Shown: positions 14,368-24,653 of the stretch, piece after piece
Layout of the letters: each line of letters begins with the position of its first letter
Numbering within the stretch: position 1 is the first letter of the stretch
NCBI GenBank assembly: GCA_020696345.1
Contig: JAEHCK010000048.1
Span: 1-32,622, forward strand
Length of the DNA stretch: 32,622 bases
Source: Thermoplasmata archaeon
GTDB taxonomy: Archaea > Thermoplasmatota > Penumbrarchaeia > JAEHCK01
Direction: 5' to 3'
Program-made: the position numbers and the translations under genes
The notes under the pieces: model-generated
What the model saw: only the letters and a program-made list of their open reading frames with translations
Databases searched by the model: none
Told to the model about the DNA's origin: nothing

Positions 14368-16217
14368 TGTCAAAATATCCTGAGATCCAAAAATATTTGA
14401 AAAATATTGAAAGGGAATTAGGTGATGTAGACCAAACTTTGAAAGATTCAATAATCCAGGAAATACGCGAACATCTCGACGAGAAAATTGAAGATTTCAA
14501 AAGATCGGCTAACGTTAAAAAACTATCATTAAAAAAAATCAAAAAAGTTCTGGAAGAATTCGGAGAACCTGAAGAGATTGCACTCGAGTACCGCCGTCAG
14601 TTCTCGGAGGAGCAAATACCTAATCATAGCAAGAAATCGTCAAAAAGAAGCCTTATATTATCTGTTCTTACAATTTGTACTGTAATATTATTGATCACTG
14701 CCGGACTCGTATTTTTTGGAGTTTTTAATGAAGAAAATGGTAATGACATCGATGACAATACCATTCATCCTGGAAAAGGCCTGAAGTCTATTCAGGTCGG
14801 AGATGACTTGGAAAAAGTAATTGATATTTACGGTAACCCTGAAGAGAGAGAAGAGACAATTAATACAATTTGGGTTGTATACCATAAAAAGAATGGTATT
14901 GATTTTTTATTAAATAAACAAACCAGTAAGATCCTTGAGATACGTTTCAACCCGGGGTTTGACGGTGCTCTCGAAAATAGTATTTCATTCGAATCCAGTC
15001 TTGAAGAAGTATTAAATAAGAGTGGTGGTGCCCTAAAGACCGTACAGACCAGTTATGGTTTCCCGCAACCACTTACACCCGACGTTGATAGGGTTCTCTT
15101 TGAACAACTTGCTGCTGGCGGAAAGGTAATGGCTTATGAGTTTATTGATGCACGAGAGGGAATATTATTCTGGTTTGATTCGGATAAAAATGTTACTCAA
15201 ATTGTAGTTTTTGAACCTTTTGAACCGTACGAACCATACGAACCACTAATGGATGCCCCCTGGCTGCAGGCACTTGCATGGAAACCTAATGGAACGTATT
15301 GTCTTGTTGCCGGATCCGGAATGCCTTTAATAAAATTTGACGGTGTTGGAAATGAACTTATCGATTCACCCGAGTTCGTGAACTTCTATGATATTGCCTG
15401 GCATCCCGAAGGTGAGTATGCATTGATCTGTGGTACAAATGGCAGTATTTATAAATATAATGGAACAAACCTTATCGATCTTTCTCTTGAAATAAGTGAT
15501 ACATTTACGGCCATCAAATTTGCTCCTAACGGGCAATATGCCATAACCGTAGGTTTGAATTGTGCTGTAGGTTTAATAACGGATAACCAAAGTCACTATA
15601 GTTATATCCCGGATAACGTGGTTGTTGATATTGATCTGCAAGACCTTGCCTGGAACGATAATGGCAGCCAGGCATTACTAGTTGGTTTTGAGCACTGGAA
15701 TTTTAGTAAAGGTATGATGTTAACATTTACTCCCGGTAAAGACAATATTTTGAATGCATCTTATTCAATATTAGAAACTCCACCCGAACTATCAACATGT
15801 TTTAGTATACGATGGGTTGAAGAATGGCAGAGTTTCATTGTAACTGCAAATCTGGGACAGGTGTATCAAATCGGTTATAATTGGTCTATCGATCGAATTC
15901 CAAACCCTTTTTTTGGGCTCGATCCGATCATTGATTCTATGTGGCTTCCTGATGAGAAGAAAATTTTACTTGTGGGCGGCATTGCCAGTTGGGATTCCGA
16001 GATTAATGAATATGATCTTGAAAGATCTACTCGTGTTGTATTAAGTTCAGACCGTCATAATCTTTCAATGATCGATCAAAGCTCTGGACCACCGTTTCTT
16101 ACCTGTGGCTGGGATCCACGGGATAACTCTGCAATTCTAATCGGTGCTTTCGGAATCGCATTTAGATACAAACAGGGAAAGCTAACAAAGATCTACATTG
16201 ATATCGATAAAAATTAG
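14367..16217 (+). CDS. HAAS-domain membrane protein with extracellular seven-bladed propeller
   Basis: Membrane protein coupled to PadR. Residues 1-85 are a HAAS-like (DUF1700-type) helical domain (YLKNIERELGDVDQTLKDSI and EEFGEPEEIALEYRRQF). One membrane helix is at about 94-118. Residues 135-285 hold two related repeats of the form VGDDLEKVIDIYGNPEER. An FEPFEPYEPYEP linker leads to about 295-616, where seven blade-like repeats can be counted: LAWKPNGTYCLVAG, IAWHPEGEYALICG, IKFAPNGQYAITVG, LAWNDNGSQALLVG and three more degenerate ones. The propeller probably lies outside the cell and binds an unknown partner. Candidate role: sensor feeding PadR. Domain names rest on pattern recognition. 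Confidence 0.8.
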   Translation: MSKYPEIQKYLKNIERELGDVDQTLKDSIIQEIREHLDEKIEDFKRSANVKKLSLKKIKKVLEEFGEPEEIALEYRRQFSEEQIPNHSKKSSKRSLILSVLTICTVILLITAGLVFFGVFNEENGNDIDDNTIHPGKGLKSIQVGDDLEKVIDIYGNPEEREETINTIWVVYHKKNGIDFLLNKQTSKILEIRFNPGFDGALENSISFESSLEEVLNKSGGALKTVQTSYGFPQPLTPDVDRVLFEQLAAGGKVMAYEFIDAREGILFWFDSDKNVTQIVVFEPFEPYEPYEPLMDAPWLQALAWKPNGTYCLVAGSGMPLIKFDGVGNELIDSPEFVNFYDIAWHPEGEYALICGTNGSIYKYNGTNLIDLSLEISDTFTAIKFAPNGQYAITVGLNCAVGLITDNQSHYSYIPDNVVVDIDLQDLAWNDNGSQALLVGFEHWNFSKGMMLTFTPGKDNILNASYSILETPPELSTCFSIRWVEEWQSFIVTANLGQVYQIGYNWSIDRIPNPFFGLDPIIDSMWLPDEKKILLVGGIASWDSEINEYDLERSTRVVLSSDRHNLSMIDQSSGPPFLTCGWDPRDNSAILIGAFGIAFRYKQGKLTKIYIDIDKN

Positions 16218-16239
16218 AAACTTCTTCACTCCTCATTCA

Positions 16240-16334
16240 CTTCGTTCGCTGCGGTGCTCGACCACGATGCACTCGCTCGACACAATTTTATGGTCGAAGA
16301 CCGCGAACTTCAGATATGCATCAGCCGTTGTCCA
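16240..16334. other. Candidate attC-like recombination site 1
   Basis: Structured element following the propeller gene. GTTCGC (16244-16249) and GCGAAC (16303-16308) flank a longer imperfect stem: 16251-16264 against 16291-16304 agrees at 12 of 14 positions. The right end is GCATCAGCCGTTGTCC with the potential crossover G/TT at 16327/16328. The same right end recurs at 17001 and 17896. A left partner for the CAGCCGTT box is not visible, so this site is incomplete or decayed. Confidence 0.45.
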
Positions 16335-16423
16335 AAGTAATTCATAAACAAAGAGGATATACGAAATACTGCGTATATACCGTAGTTATATGAAATTCCG
16401 AACCCCTTACTTGGAAACAAAAC

Positions 16424-16435
16424 AAATTTATATCG
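16424..16435 (+). promoter_or_regulatory. TATA box inside putative cassette A
   Basis: AAATTTATATCG lies about 45 bp before the SRPBCC start, a good archaeal TATA position. The cassette may thus carry its own promoter. Confidence 0.4.
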
Positions 16436-16475
16436 TTTTAAGTTTAATATATAATATAAAAAAAGTGATTGAAAT

Positions 16476-16925
16476 ATGGCGATAGTAAAAGATTCAATAG
16501 AAATAAAAACGACACCAGAAAAAATATTTGATGGTTTAATTAAAGTATTTTCTTCTCAAGAATATTATAAAAAATGGCATAAAGAACATGTTAAATGCCA
16601 ATGGCTCAAAGGAAAGCCATTTGAGGAAGGGTCAATTCTTTATGTAGAAGAATATATACATGGAGAATTACATAAAATGAAAATTCTTTGCACTAAACTT
16701 GAGCCAAACAGAAAAATTGAATATAGGCTTTTGTTTCCAATGTCTATTATTTGCCCTAAGGGCTTGTTTATTGTTGAACCAAAAGGAGAAAGTTGCATTT
16801 TTACTGCGACACTTACTTTTAGATTTGGTGGATTATTCTCAAAATTTGCTAAGGGCAAAGTTGAAGCTATGAAAAATCATATGAGAGAAGAAGGAGAAAA
16901 TCTAAAAAAATTATTAGAAAAATGA
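16476..16925 (+). CDS. SRPBCC (START-like) domain protein, putative cassette gene A
   Basis: Small cytoplasmic protein of the SRPBCC or polyketide-cyclase-like superfamily, which binds hydrophobic ligands in a helix-grip fold. The N-terminal strand and helix IVKDSIEIKTTPEKIFDGL, the central beta sheet, GLFIVEPKGESCIFTATLTF and the long C-terminal helix from about residue 122 to the end fit the fold. The ligand is unknown. The gene is visibly more AT-rich than alaS and the glycosyltransferases. It is flanked by attC-like sites 1 and 2, giving a 679-bp unit (16328-17006), the usual size of an integron cassette. Start ATG follows GTGATT at about 9 bp. Confidence 0.8.
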   Translation: MAIVKDSIEIKTTPEKIFDGLIKVFSSQEYYKKWHKEHVKCQWLKGKPFEEGSILYVEEYIHGELHKMKILCTKLEPNRKIEYRLLFPMSIICPKGLFIVEPKGESCIFTATLTFRFGGLFSKFAKGKVEAMKNHMREEGENLKKLLEK

Positions 16926-16939
16926 TTAATAATTGGAGT

Positions 16940-17013
16940 TTGGAACTCTACGGAAACCTTCGGCTTCCTCGCCTCGCCTTCGGCAACGTCGCATACCCAC
17001 CAGCCGTTGTTTG
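16940..17013. other. Candidate attC-like recombination site 2
   Basis: Follows the SRPBCC gene by about 15 bp. Small hairpins (AGTTTGGAACT, and GGAAACCTTCGGCTTCC) precede the right end GCATACCCACCAGCCGTTGT, with G/TT at 17006/17007. Right ends of sites 1 and 3 share CAGCCGTTRT. A left copy of the box is not evident. Confidence 0.45.
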
Positions 17014-17044
17014 AAAGAGCGAGCCAAGATAAGGAGAAATCAAT

Positions 17045-17806
17045 ATGAAACAATGGTATGAATCTTTATTTGAGAACTATGGTAAAAAATATGATAATGA
17101 AAACTTTACACAGGGCACAATTGGTGAGTGTGATTTCATCGAAAAAGAAATTAATTATGATAAATCGCTAAGAATTATTGATATCGGAAGTGGAACCGGT
17201 AGACATTCGATCGAATTGACAAAAAGGGGATACAAAGTTGTAGGAATTGATTTGTCAGAATCACAACTGGAGCGAGCAAAAGAAAAAGCAAAAGCTCAAA
17301 ACCTGCAAATAGATTTTCAGAAACATGATGCAAGGAATTTGCCATTTAAGAATGAATTTGATTTGGCAATAATGCTTTGTGAAGGGGCATTTCCTTTGAT
17401 GGAAACAGATGAAATGAATTATGAGATATTAAAAAATGTTGCAAAGTTATTCAAGGATCATGGCAAGCTGATCTTTACAACACTAAACGGATTGTTTCCA
17501 CTATATCATTCAGTTGAAGAATTTTGCGCATCAACAACCGATAAAGGAAATGCGACCTATAGAAGTAATACTTTTGATCTAATGACTTTCCGAGATCACA
17601 ATATTACCACAGTAGAAGATGATTTTGGAAATAAGAAGGAATTGGAATGTAATGAAAGATATTATGTACCATCTGAAATTACATGGTTATTAAAAACATT
17701 AGGCTTTAAAAAGGTTAATATTTATGGAGCAAAACTTGGCGCCTTTTCAAGGAGTGATAAACTTACAACTGAAGATTTTGAAATGTTGGTTATTGCTGAA
17801 AAATAA
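17045..17806 (+). CDS. Class I SAM-dependent methyltransferase, putative cassette gene B
   Basis: Cytoplasmic methyltransferase of the Rossmann-like class I fold. Motif I is IIDIGSGTGRHSIEL, the acidic end of beta-2 is VVGIDLSESQLERAK, then DFQKHDARNLPF and FDLAIMLCEGAF. The C-terminal part (EITWLLKTLGFKKVNIYG) is typical of small-molecule methyltransferases. Substrate unknown. AGGAG at 17033-17037 gives a strong ribosome binding site. The TAA stop (17804-17806) lies inside the left box of attC-like site 3, so gene and site are fused as in compact integron cassettes. The unit from 17007 to 17901 is 895 bp. Base usage differs from the host-like alaS. Confidence 0.9.
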   Translation: MKQWYESLFENYGKKYDNENFTQGTIGECDFIEKEINYDKSLRIIDIGSGTGRHSIELTKRGYKVVGIDLSESQLERAKEKAKAQNLQIDFQKHDARNLPFKNEFDLAIMLCEGAFPLMETDEMNYEILKNVAKLFKDHGKLIFTTLNGLFPLYHSVEEFCASTTDKGNATYRSNTFDLMTFRDHNITTVEDDFGNKKELECNERYYVPSEITWLLKTLGFKKVNIYGAKLGAFSRSDKLTTEDFEMLVIAEK

Positions 17807-17905
17807 CGGCTCGCTTCATCACACAACAGTGGCTACACGATTCGGCTTCGCTTGGTCCAAATTGGCTCCGGTTGGTCGCCAACTTTGCATACCGTCAGCC
17901 GTTAT
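17803..17905. other. Candidate attC site 3, with both outer boxes
   Basis: The most complete of the three sites. ATAACGGCT at 17803-17811 and AGCCGTTAT at 17897-17905 are perfect inverted 9-bp boxes at the two ends of a 103-bp element, the layout of R'' and R' in integron attC sites. The interior has further imperfect pairing (ACAACAGTGGCTAC against GTCGCCAACTTTG; GTTGG against CCAAC). The potential crossover G/TT is at 17901/17902. The methyltransferase stop lies in the left box and the alaS stop in the right box. Confidence 0.55.
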
Positions 17906-20664
17906 ATGATGCTTTTCTTCACATGTTCCTTCGCAGATTCCAAAGCTTCAGCGAGTTTATCTCCATTCGGTCCACCGGCTTGGGCAAGATCGGGCTTACC
18001 CCCCGAGCCGCCGCCCAATATCTCGGCAGGCTTTTTGATCAGTTCCCTCATGTCCAGGTCAAGATCGCCCGTGCGTGCAAGTATGAGTTTACCAGCACCC
18101 TCCTCGGTTGTACCCAACACCACTATCGTCTTCTCCGCATCTTCAAGCAATTTGCGCGCTAGTGCAATGACGCCCTTTAAAGGCTGGGCGAGTGCGCGGG
18201 AGATTATCTTAACACCGTCGGCGGTCTCTTCCGCCAGAGATCCCTCGGTGAAAACTTTGCCCTGGGTGTGCAGCTCCCCTATCTCCTTCCGCTGTGCCTT
18301 CCATTCGGAAAAAAATCTCTGGGCGGTCTTGGGCAGCTGTTCGGGGGGCACATTATATACCTTACTGGCATCCGTCAACAATTTCTCACGCGCCTGTACC
18401 TGTTCAACAGCCGCAAGACCCACCGCGAACTCCAGCCGCTCAACGCCATCCTGGATACGTTCGGAGCGCAGGATCTTGATCATACCGATCTCGCGTGTAT
18501 TATTCAGGTGTGTACCGGCGCACGCCTCGACATCGAAACCCTTGATATTGACCACACGAACCGATTTACCGGGGGGTACGCCGCCCTGGTATAACCTGAA
18601 CCCGTGCATTTTCTCTGCCAGGTCACGCGGCAACCATGCCTTATCGACCTCATATCCTTTTAACACCGCTTCATTCGCGATCTTCTCGATCTGCTGGAGT
18701 TGTTCGGGTGTAAGTTTTGCATAATGCGTGATATCCAGCCTGGATTTGTCCAGGCCCTTCTGCGCGCCGGTCTGCCAGATATGGCTGCCCAGTAGTGCCC
18801 GTGCAGCGCCGTTGATCACATGTGTACCGGTATGATTACGCATCAGCTGCAGCCGGCGCGGCCAATCCAGTTTGCAATGTATTACGGTATTCTCCGGCAA
18901 TCCATCGAACAAATTATCGGATACATTATGTACCACCACACCAGCACTCTTCTGTACATCGAGCACCTCTACGGTCTTATCACCAAACGAGATCGTCCCG
19001 GTATCACCCGGTTGGCCGCCGCCCTCAGGGTAGAAATAGCTCTCGTCGAGTATTATCTGCCGGTTCTTGGAAAAAAGCACCTTTGCATCGAACTCTTGGA
19101 TGTATTCGTCCTCGTAAAAAAGTAATTTGGTATCGGGCAGGTCAAACCTGGCCTTCTCCTCAACCTTCCTGGGCGCCGATCTCGCATGATGCTCGGCAAG
19201 TAATGTATTGAAATTTTCAGGTATATCGAAAGTAATTCCATCCTCATTGGCAAACTTTTGAACCTGTGTTGGATGGATCCCAAAAGTATCATAGAAGTCA
19301 ATTAACTTCTCGGTGGGCATCTTTTCGGTTTTATCCAAAGTCTTGGTGAACTCCTGGACCAACCGTTTGCCCTTGCGTAATGTCTCGCGGTAGCGCTCAC
19401 TTTCAAGGCCCAGGATGTGGAAAATCGTTTCCTTTTCCTCACCGAGTTCGGGGTAATCTTTCAGGTCTTTCAAATGCCAATCCACCAGCTCGACCAACGA
19501 CATTTCCAACCCAAGCTCATCCAATAACCGTAATGCCCGGCGCAACACTAGGCGTGCAAGATACCCGGCCTTTACATTCGAGGGCACGATACCGTCACCC
19601 AGCATAAAGGATAAACACCTGGTATGATCTGCTAAGGTATATATATTTTCCAAAGGAACAATTAGATTTGAGAGTTCGTCAAAGGTGATCTTAAATCCTT
19701 TATCGTTCAATTTTTCTACCAACGTTTTTCGCATTTCCAAGATCGAGTTCGCACCCTCGAAGCTCATCATACCTGCGAGTTGAGAATATTCAAGAAGAAT
19801 GCCTTTATCTTGCAAAATTTTCAGATTCTCATTGAGTTCAGCCTGGTCGATCAGGCTTGTGATCAGCTTTGGATAGATCGCATCATAGATCGTATAAGTA
19901 CCCTTTGATGCCCAAACCAGGCGTTCGAGACCATAGCCAGGGTCTACAACCTGTGTGTCCATTGGTGCATATCTCTTACCTTTTACCTCGAATGAGCCGC
20001 TCTCATCCTGTTTCATGCTCATGAACACTAATGTTGCCAGTTCAAGACCCTTTACCATGATCTCCACCGCGGGACCAGCATTACCACCGCCGGACCACGG
20101 ATTTTCTTTATAGACTATCCAATCACCGGGAATGCCGAGATCGGATGTGAAAAACTGGTGGCAGTATTCCACTGCCTCGGATTTCCAGTAAATGCGATCT
20201 TCTTTCGTATTAAATGCGTGATGGCCCATCATCTCGAAATTGGAAAGATGGCGGCCCGATTTGCCAACGATATCGATATCGACGAATCTGATGCATGGTT
20301 GTGAGATCACCAGCGGGTTTGCGGGCGGCGGCACCTCGCCCGAGGTCACTTGTGGTTGGAAGTCGGCAATTGATGCAATAGTAAAATATATATCATCACG
20401 CCACCGCGCGATCACAGGATAACGCTTTAGAATTGTATGGCCATTGCGTTCGAAGAATTTTAAGAATTTATTGCGCATGGTGGTTAGATCGTAGGCATTT
20501 TTCATGATCGGCCGCTCGATGAACCCGTACTCAACGCACGGTATGTCGTTGCATGTGGTTTGCTCAGGGTCCAAGGTCCAAAACGGTATGGAACAATTGC
20601 TGCAGAGCTTTCGAACAAAGCCATTATTCTTGAAAAACTCTAGTTGGTATTCTTTATCCATCAT
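17902..20664 (-). CDS. alaS: Alanyl-tRNA synthetase, archaeal type
   Basis: Charges tRNA-Ala. The archaeal N-terminal extension has a cysteine set (Cys21, Cys24, Cys38, Cys43) before the class II catalytic core (VIARWRDDIYFTIASI, then HLSNFEMMGHHAFN). The editing domain has HTGTH and the CAGTH zinc-type motif. The C-terminal DHHA1/C-Ala domain has the glycine-rich GGGSGGKPDLAQAGG. Length 920 is normal for archaea. Start is ATG at 20664 or 20661. The 3' end is odd: the last codons read SII and the TAA stop (17904-17902) is supplied by bases of the attC-like site 3, so an insertion happened exactly at the gene end. Confidence 0.97.
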   Translation of the reverse strand: MMDKEYQLEFFKNNGFVRKLCSNCSIPFWTLDPEQTTCNDIPCVEYGFIERPIMKNAYDLTTMRNKFLKFFERNGHTILKRYPVIARWRDDIYFTIASIADFQPQVTSGEVPPPANPLVISQPCIRFVDIDIVGKSGRHLSNFEMMGHHAFNTKEDRIYWKSEAVEYCHQFFTSDLGIPGDWIVYKENPWSGGGNAGPAVEIMVKGLELATLVFMSMKQDESGSFEVKGKRYAPMDTQVVDPGYGLERLVWASKGTYTIYDAIYPKLITSLIDQAELNENLKILQDKGILLEYSQLAGMMSFEGANSILEMRKTLVEKLNDKGFKITFDELSNLIVPLENIYTLADHTRCLSFMLGDGIVPSNVKAGYLARLVLRRALRLLDELGLEMSLVELVDWHLKDLKDYPELGEEKETIFHILGLESERYRETLRKGKRLVQEFTKTLDKTEKMPTEKLIDFYDTFGIHPTQVQKFANEDGITFDIPENFNTLLAEHHARSAPRKVEEKARFDLPDTKLLFYEDEYIQEFDAKVLFSKNRQIILDESYFYPEGGGQPGDTGTISFGDKTVEVLDVQKSAGVVVHNVSDNLFDGLPENTVIHCKLDWPRRLQLMRNHTGTHVINGAARALLGSHIWQTGAQKGLDKSRLDITHYAKLTPEQLQQIEKIANEAVLKGYEVDKAWLPRDLAEKMHGFRLYQGGVPPGKSVRVVNIKGFDVEACAGTHLNNTREIGMIKILRSERIQDGVERLEFAVGLAAVEQVQAREKLLTDASKVYNVPPEQLPKTAQRFFSEWKAQRKEIGELHTQGKVFTEGSLAEETADGVKIISRALAQPLKGVIALARKLLEDAEKTIVVLGTTEEGAGKLILARTGDLDLDMRELIKKPAEILGGGSGGKPDLAQAGGPNGDKLAEALESAKEHVKKSII

Positions 20665-20697
20665 TTATATCACAAATAATCTGGGATAGTTTTTGTT

Positions 20698-20711
20698 TTT
20701 ATATAAATTTT
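20698..20711 (-). promoter_or_regulatory. TATA box of alaS
   Basis: Minus-strand AATTTATATAAAAA lies about 40 bp upstream of the alaS ATG, implying a short leader of roughly 10 bp. Confidence 0.5.
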
Positions 20712-20805
20712 CTTGAAACTTGAAGGATGAGCTATGAGGATATTGGATATTGGAAACACACAAAAATAAATTAACCTAAAAAATAAATCTTATTTTTGTT
20801 GGTAC

Positions 20806-20849
20806 TTAGAATTCCTTTTTTTAATTAATAATTAATCATGGAATTCTAA
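20806..20849. promoter_or_regulatory. Inverted repeat in the alaS / 20998 divergent region
   Basis: TTAGAATTCC at 20806-20815 and GGAATTCTAA at 20840-20849 are perfect inverted 10-bp arms around 24 AT-rich bases including T7. It lies between divergent genes, so a regulatory or structural role is more likely than termination. Confidence 0.4.
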
Positions 20850-20870
20850 CCATTAGAAATTTTAAAATTT

Positions 20871-20919
20871 TTAGTTCATTTTGCACTTTACAATTTGCAT
20901 TTTGACTTTTCCAATTCCC
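20871..20919. repeat. 7-bp T-rich array
   Basis: Seven units in 7-bp register, including ATTTTGC then ACTTTAC, and AATTTGC then ATTTTGA. Related in style to the right arms at 13779 and 4589. A clear opposed left arm is not seen here; short A-rich words at 20851-20870 may be its remnant. Confidence 0.4.
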
Positions 20920-20997
20920 TAAGCAATACTACAAAATCTTTTAATACTTATTATGTCTATAATTAAAGAAAAATATTTTTTACAAGGCGGGAGCAAA

Positions 20998-21585
20998 ATG
21001 GCTAAGAAAACACAATCGGAAGATGATTCTAAACTGGATGAAGAAAAAGATAAGAAAGTAGATGATGATGGAGACGAGCCAAAATCCGAGCGTAAAAGCG
21101 ACTCACGTGATGATGGATCAAAAGATCGTGATCGTGACAGAGATCGCAACAGGGATCGTGACAGAGATGACGAGGTGCGCCGAAGAGGATCAGAACGGTC
21201 ATCACGACGGCATGATGATTATGATGATTATAATCGGGGTTCACGCGATTATGCTCCACCCCAACAGCCTATGTTCACTGCCGATAAAATACCAAAGTTT
21301 ATTGCAATTGGCATCCTAATTGGTATCTTATTATTGTTCATAGGTGCATTGCTATCATCAACTGCGATCTCTGTAAAGGTAGAGGGTCAAGATTCTGAGG
21401 ATGAGGAGGACTTGCAAAGAAATCTTCGTGCTGGTGGGCATTTCATGGGCAGTATAGGGATGTTTTTGATCGGGTTATTTGTTGTACTGCCGCTTTTGCT
21501 TGCAAAGGACCTTTCAGACAGGCAGAAACAGTTAATGGGAATACTCCTGCTAGCGGTCATAATCGGGTTTTCATTATTGATTTAA
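20998..21585 (+). CDS. Two-to-three-helix membrane protein with highly charged N-terminus
   Basis: Not recognised. Residues 1-95 (from the chosen start) are almost wholly charged: Lys/Asp/Glu first, then an Arg-Asp repeat (DRDRDRNRDRDRD) and DDYDDYNRG. After PQQPMFTADK come a helix at about 102-124 (FIAIGILIGILLLFIGALL), a short loop with an acidic stretch (EGQDSEDEEDL), and two more helices to the end. The tail is probably cytoplasmic and disordered, perhaps binding nucleic acid or protein. Start: ATG at 20998 has GGCGGGAG just upstream; an earlier in-frame ATG at 20953 lies too close to the AT-rich promoter box at about 20941-20955. Confidence 0.75.
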   Translation: MAKKTQSEDDSKLDEEKDKKVDDDGDEPKSERKSDSRDDGSKDRDRDRDRNRDRDRDDEVRRRGSERSSRRHDDYDDYNRGSRDYAPPQQPMFTADKIPKFIAIGILIGILLLFIGALLSSTAISVKVEGQDSEDEEDLQRNLRAGGHFMGSIGMFLIGLFVVLPLLLAKDLSDRQKQLMGILLLAVIIGFSLLI

Positions 21586-21642
21586 TATAACTGCACTTTT
21601 ACGTTTTGATTGGATAGAATAGTAATTTTTGTTCAACGAGAT

Positions 21643-21762
21643 GGTCAATTGGTCAGTCAGTCAACTAGTCGGCTGGTCAGTTAGTCGGCTAGTCGACCTG
21701 TCATCGGGTCGACCAGTAAACCGATTGACCGGTAGACTAGCGGACCGATTGACCGGCAGACC
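21643..21762. repeat. 8-bp degenerate tandem array with opposed arms (copy 2)
   Basis: Fifteen units in unbroken 8-bp register. Left arm words: AGTCGGCT (twice), AGTCGACC. Right arm words: GATTGACC (twice), GGTAGACT. The right arm matches copy 1 (4465-4520) closely, for example GGTAGACT at 21731 and 4497. It lies in the gap between the membrane protein and ppsA (21586-21936), which otherwise shows only AT-rich promoter sequence (TTATTTAAG near 21900). Confidence 0.7.
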
Positions 21763-21936
21763 CCTGAATCTACTATTCAACCAACTAACTTACTCTCTCC
21801 TATTTATTTGAAAACGCAAAACTCCAATTTACCACTAATGATAGATTTATAGCCCACCTGAAATGTAGTTTTTTCAAAGTCATCGATGTACAGAAAACAT
21901 TATTTAAGATGAATCAATGAACCCGTGGTGAATTAT

Positions 21937-24381
<2,445 letters not shown>

Positions 24382-24394
24382 TTGAAAGAGTTAC

Positions 24395-24409
24395 AATTGT
24401 TCAACAATT
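24395..24409. promoter_or_regulatory. 15-bp palindrome after ppsA
   Basis: AATTGTT-C-AACAATT, perfect 7-bp arms around one base, 13 bp after the ppsA stop. Could be a terminator stem (weak, AT-only) or an operator. Between here and 24653 there is AT-rich promoter-like sequence and a 12-codon frame (24611-24649) with a GGGGTGA just upstream, possibly a leader peptide. Confidence 0.3.
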
Positions 24410-24653
24410 CATGCACAAATGTTTTATTCGCTTTGATTTCGGCCTTATGAGCTTTTTATTTGATAACGTGCAATATAATTTTGTATTTTTAGATCAAAGA
24501 AGATGAGGTATAATATCTGGGTCTGGATATGGTTAGATTTATATACATAAACCCATATTATCATATACGTCGTGTTATCTGTGGTAAAATCATTTAACTT
24601 CTGGGGTGAAATGTATTACAAAACCAGAAGCAAGTTAAAGGAGAAATAAATGC

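Noticed and set aside
16328-17901. Integrase gene associated with the cassettes
   Set aside because: No tyrosine recombinase reading frame occurs anywhere in the window; only cassette-like units are seen.
17852-18724. Long plus-strand frame opposite alaS
   Set aside because: Shadow of alaS: composition is Ser/Pro-rich noise, no motif, and alaS on the other strand is unambiguous.
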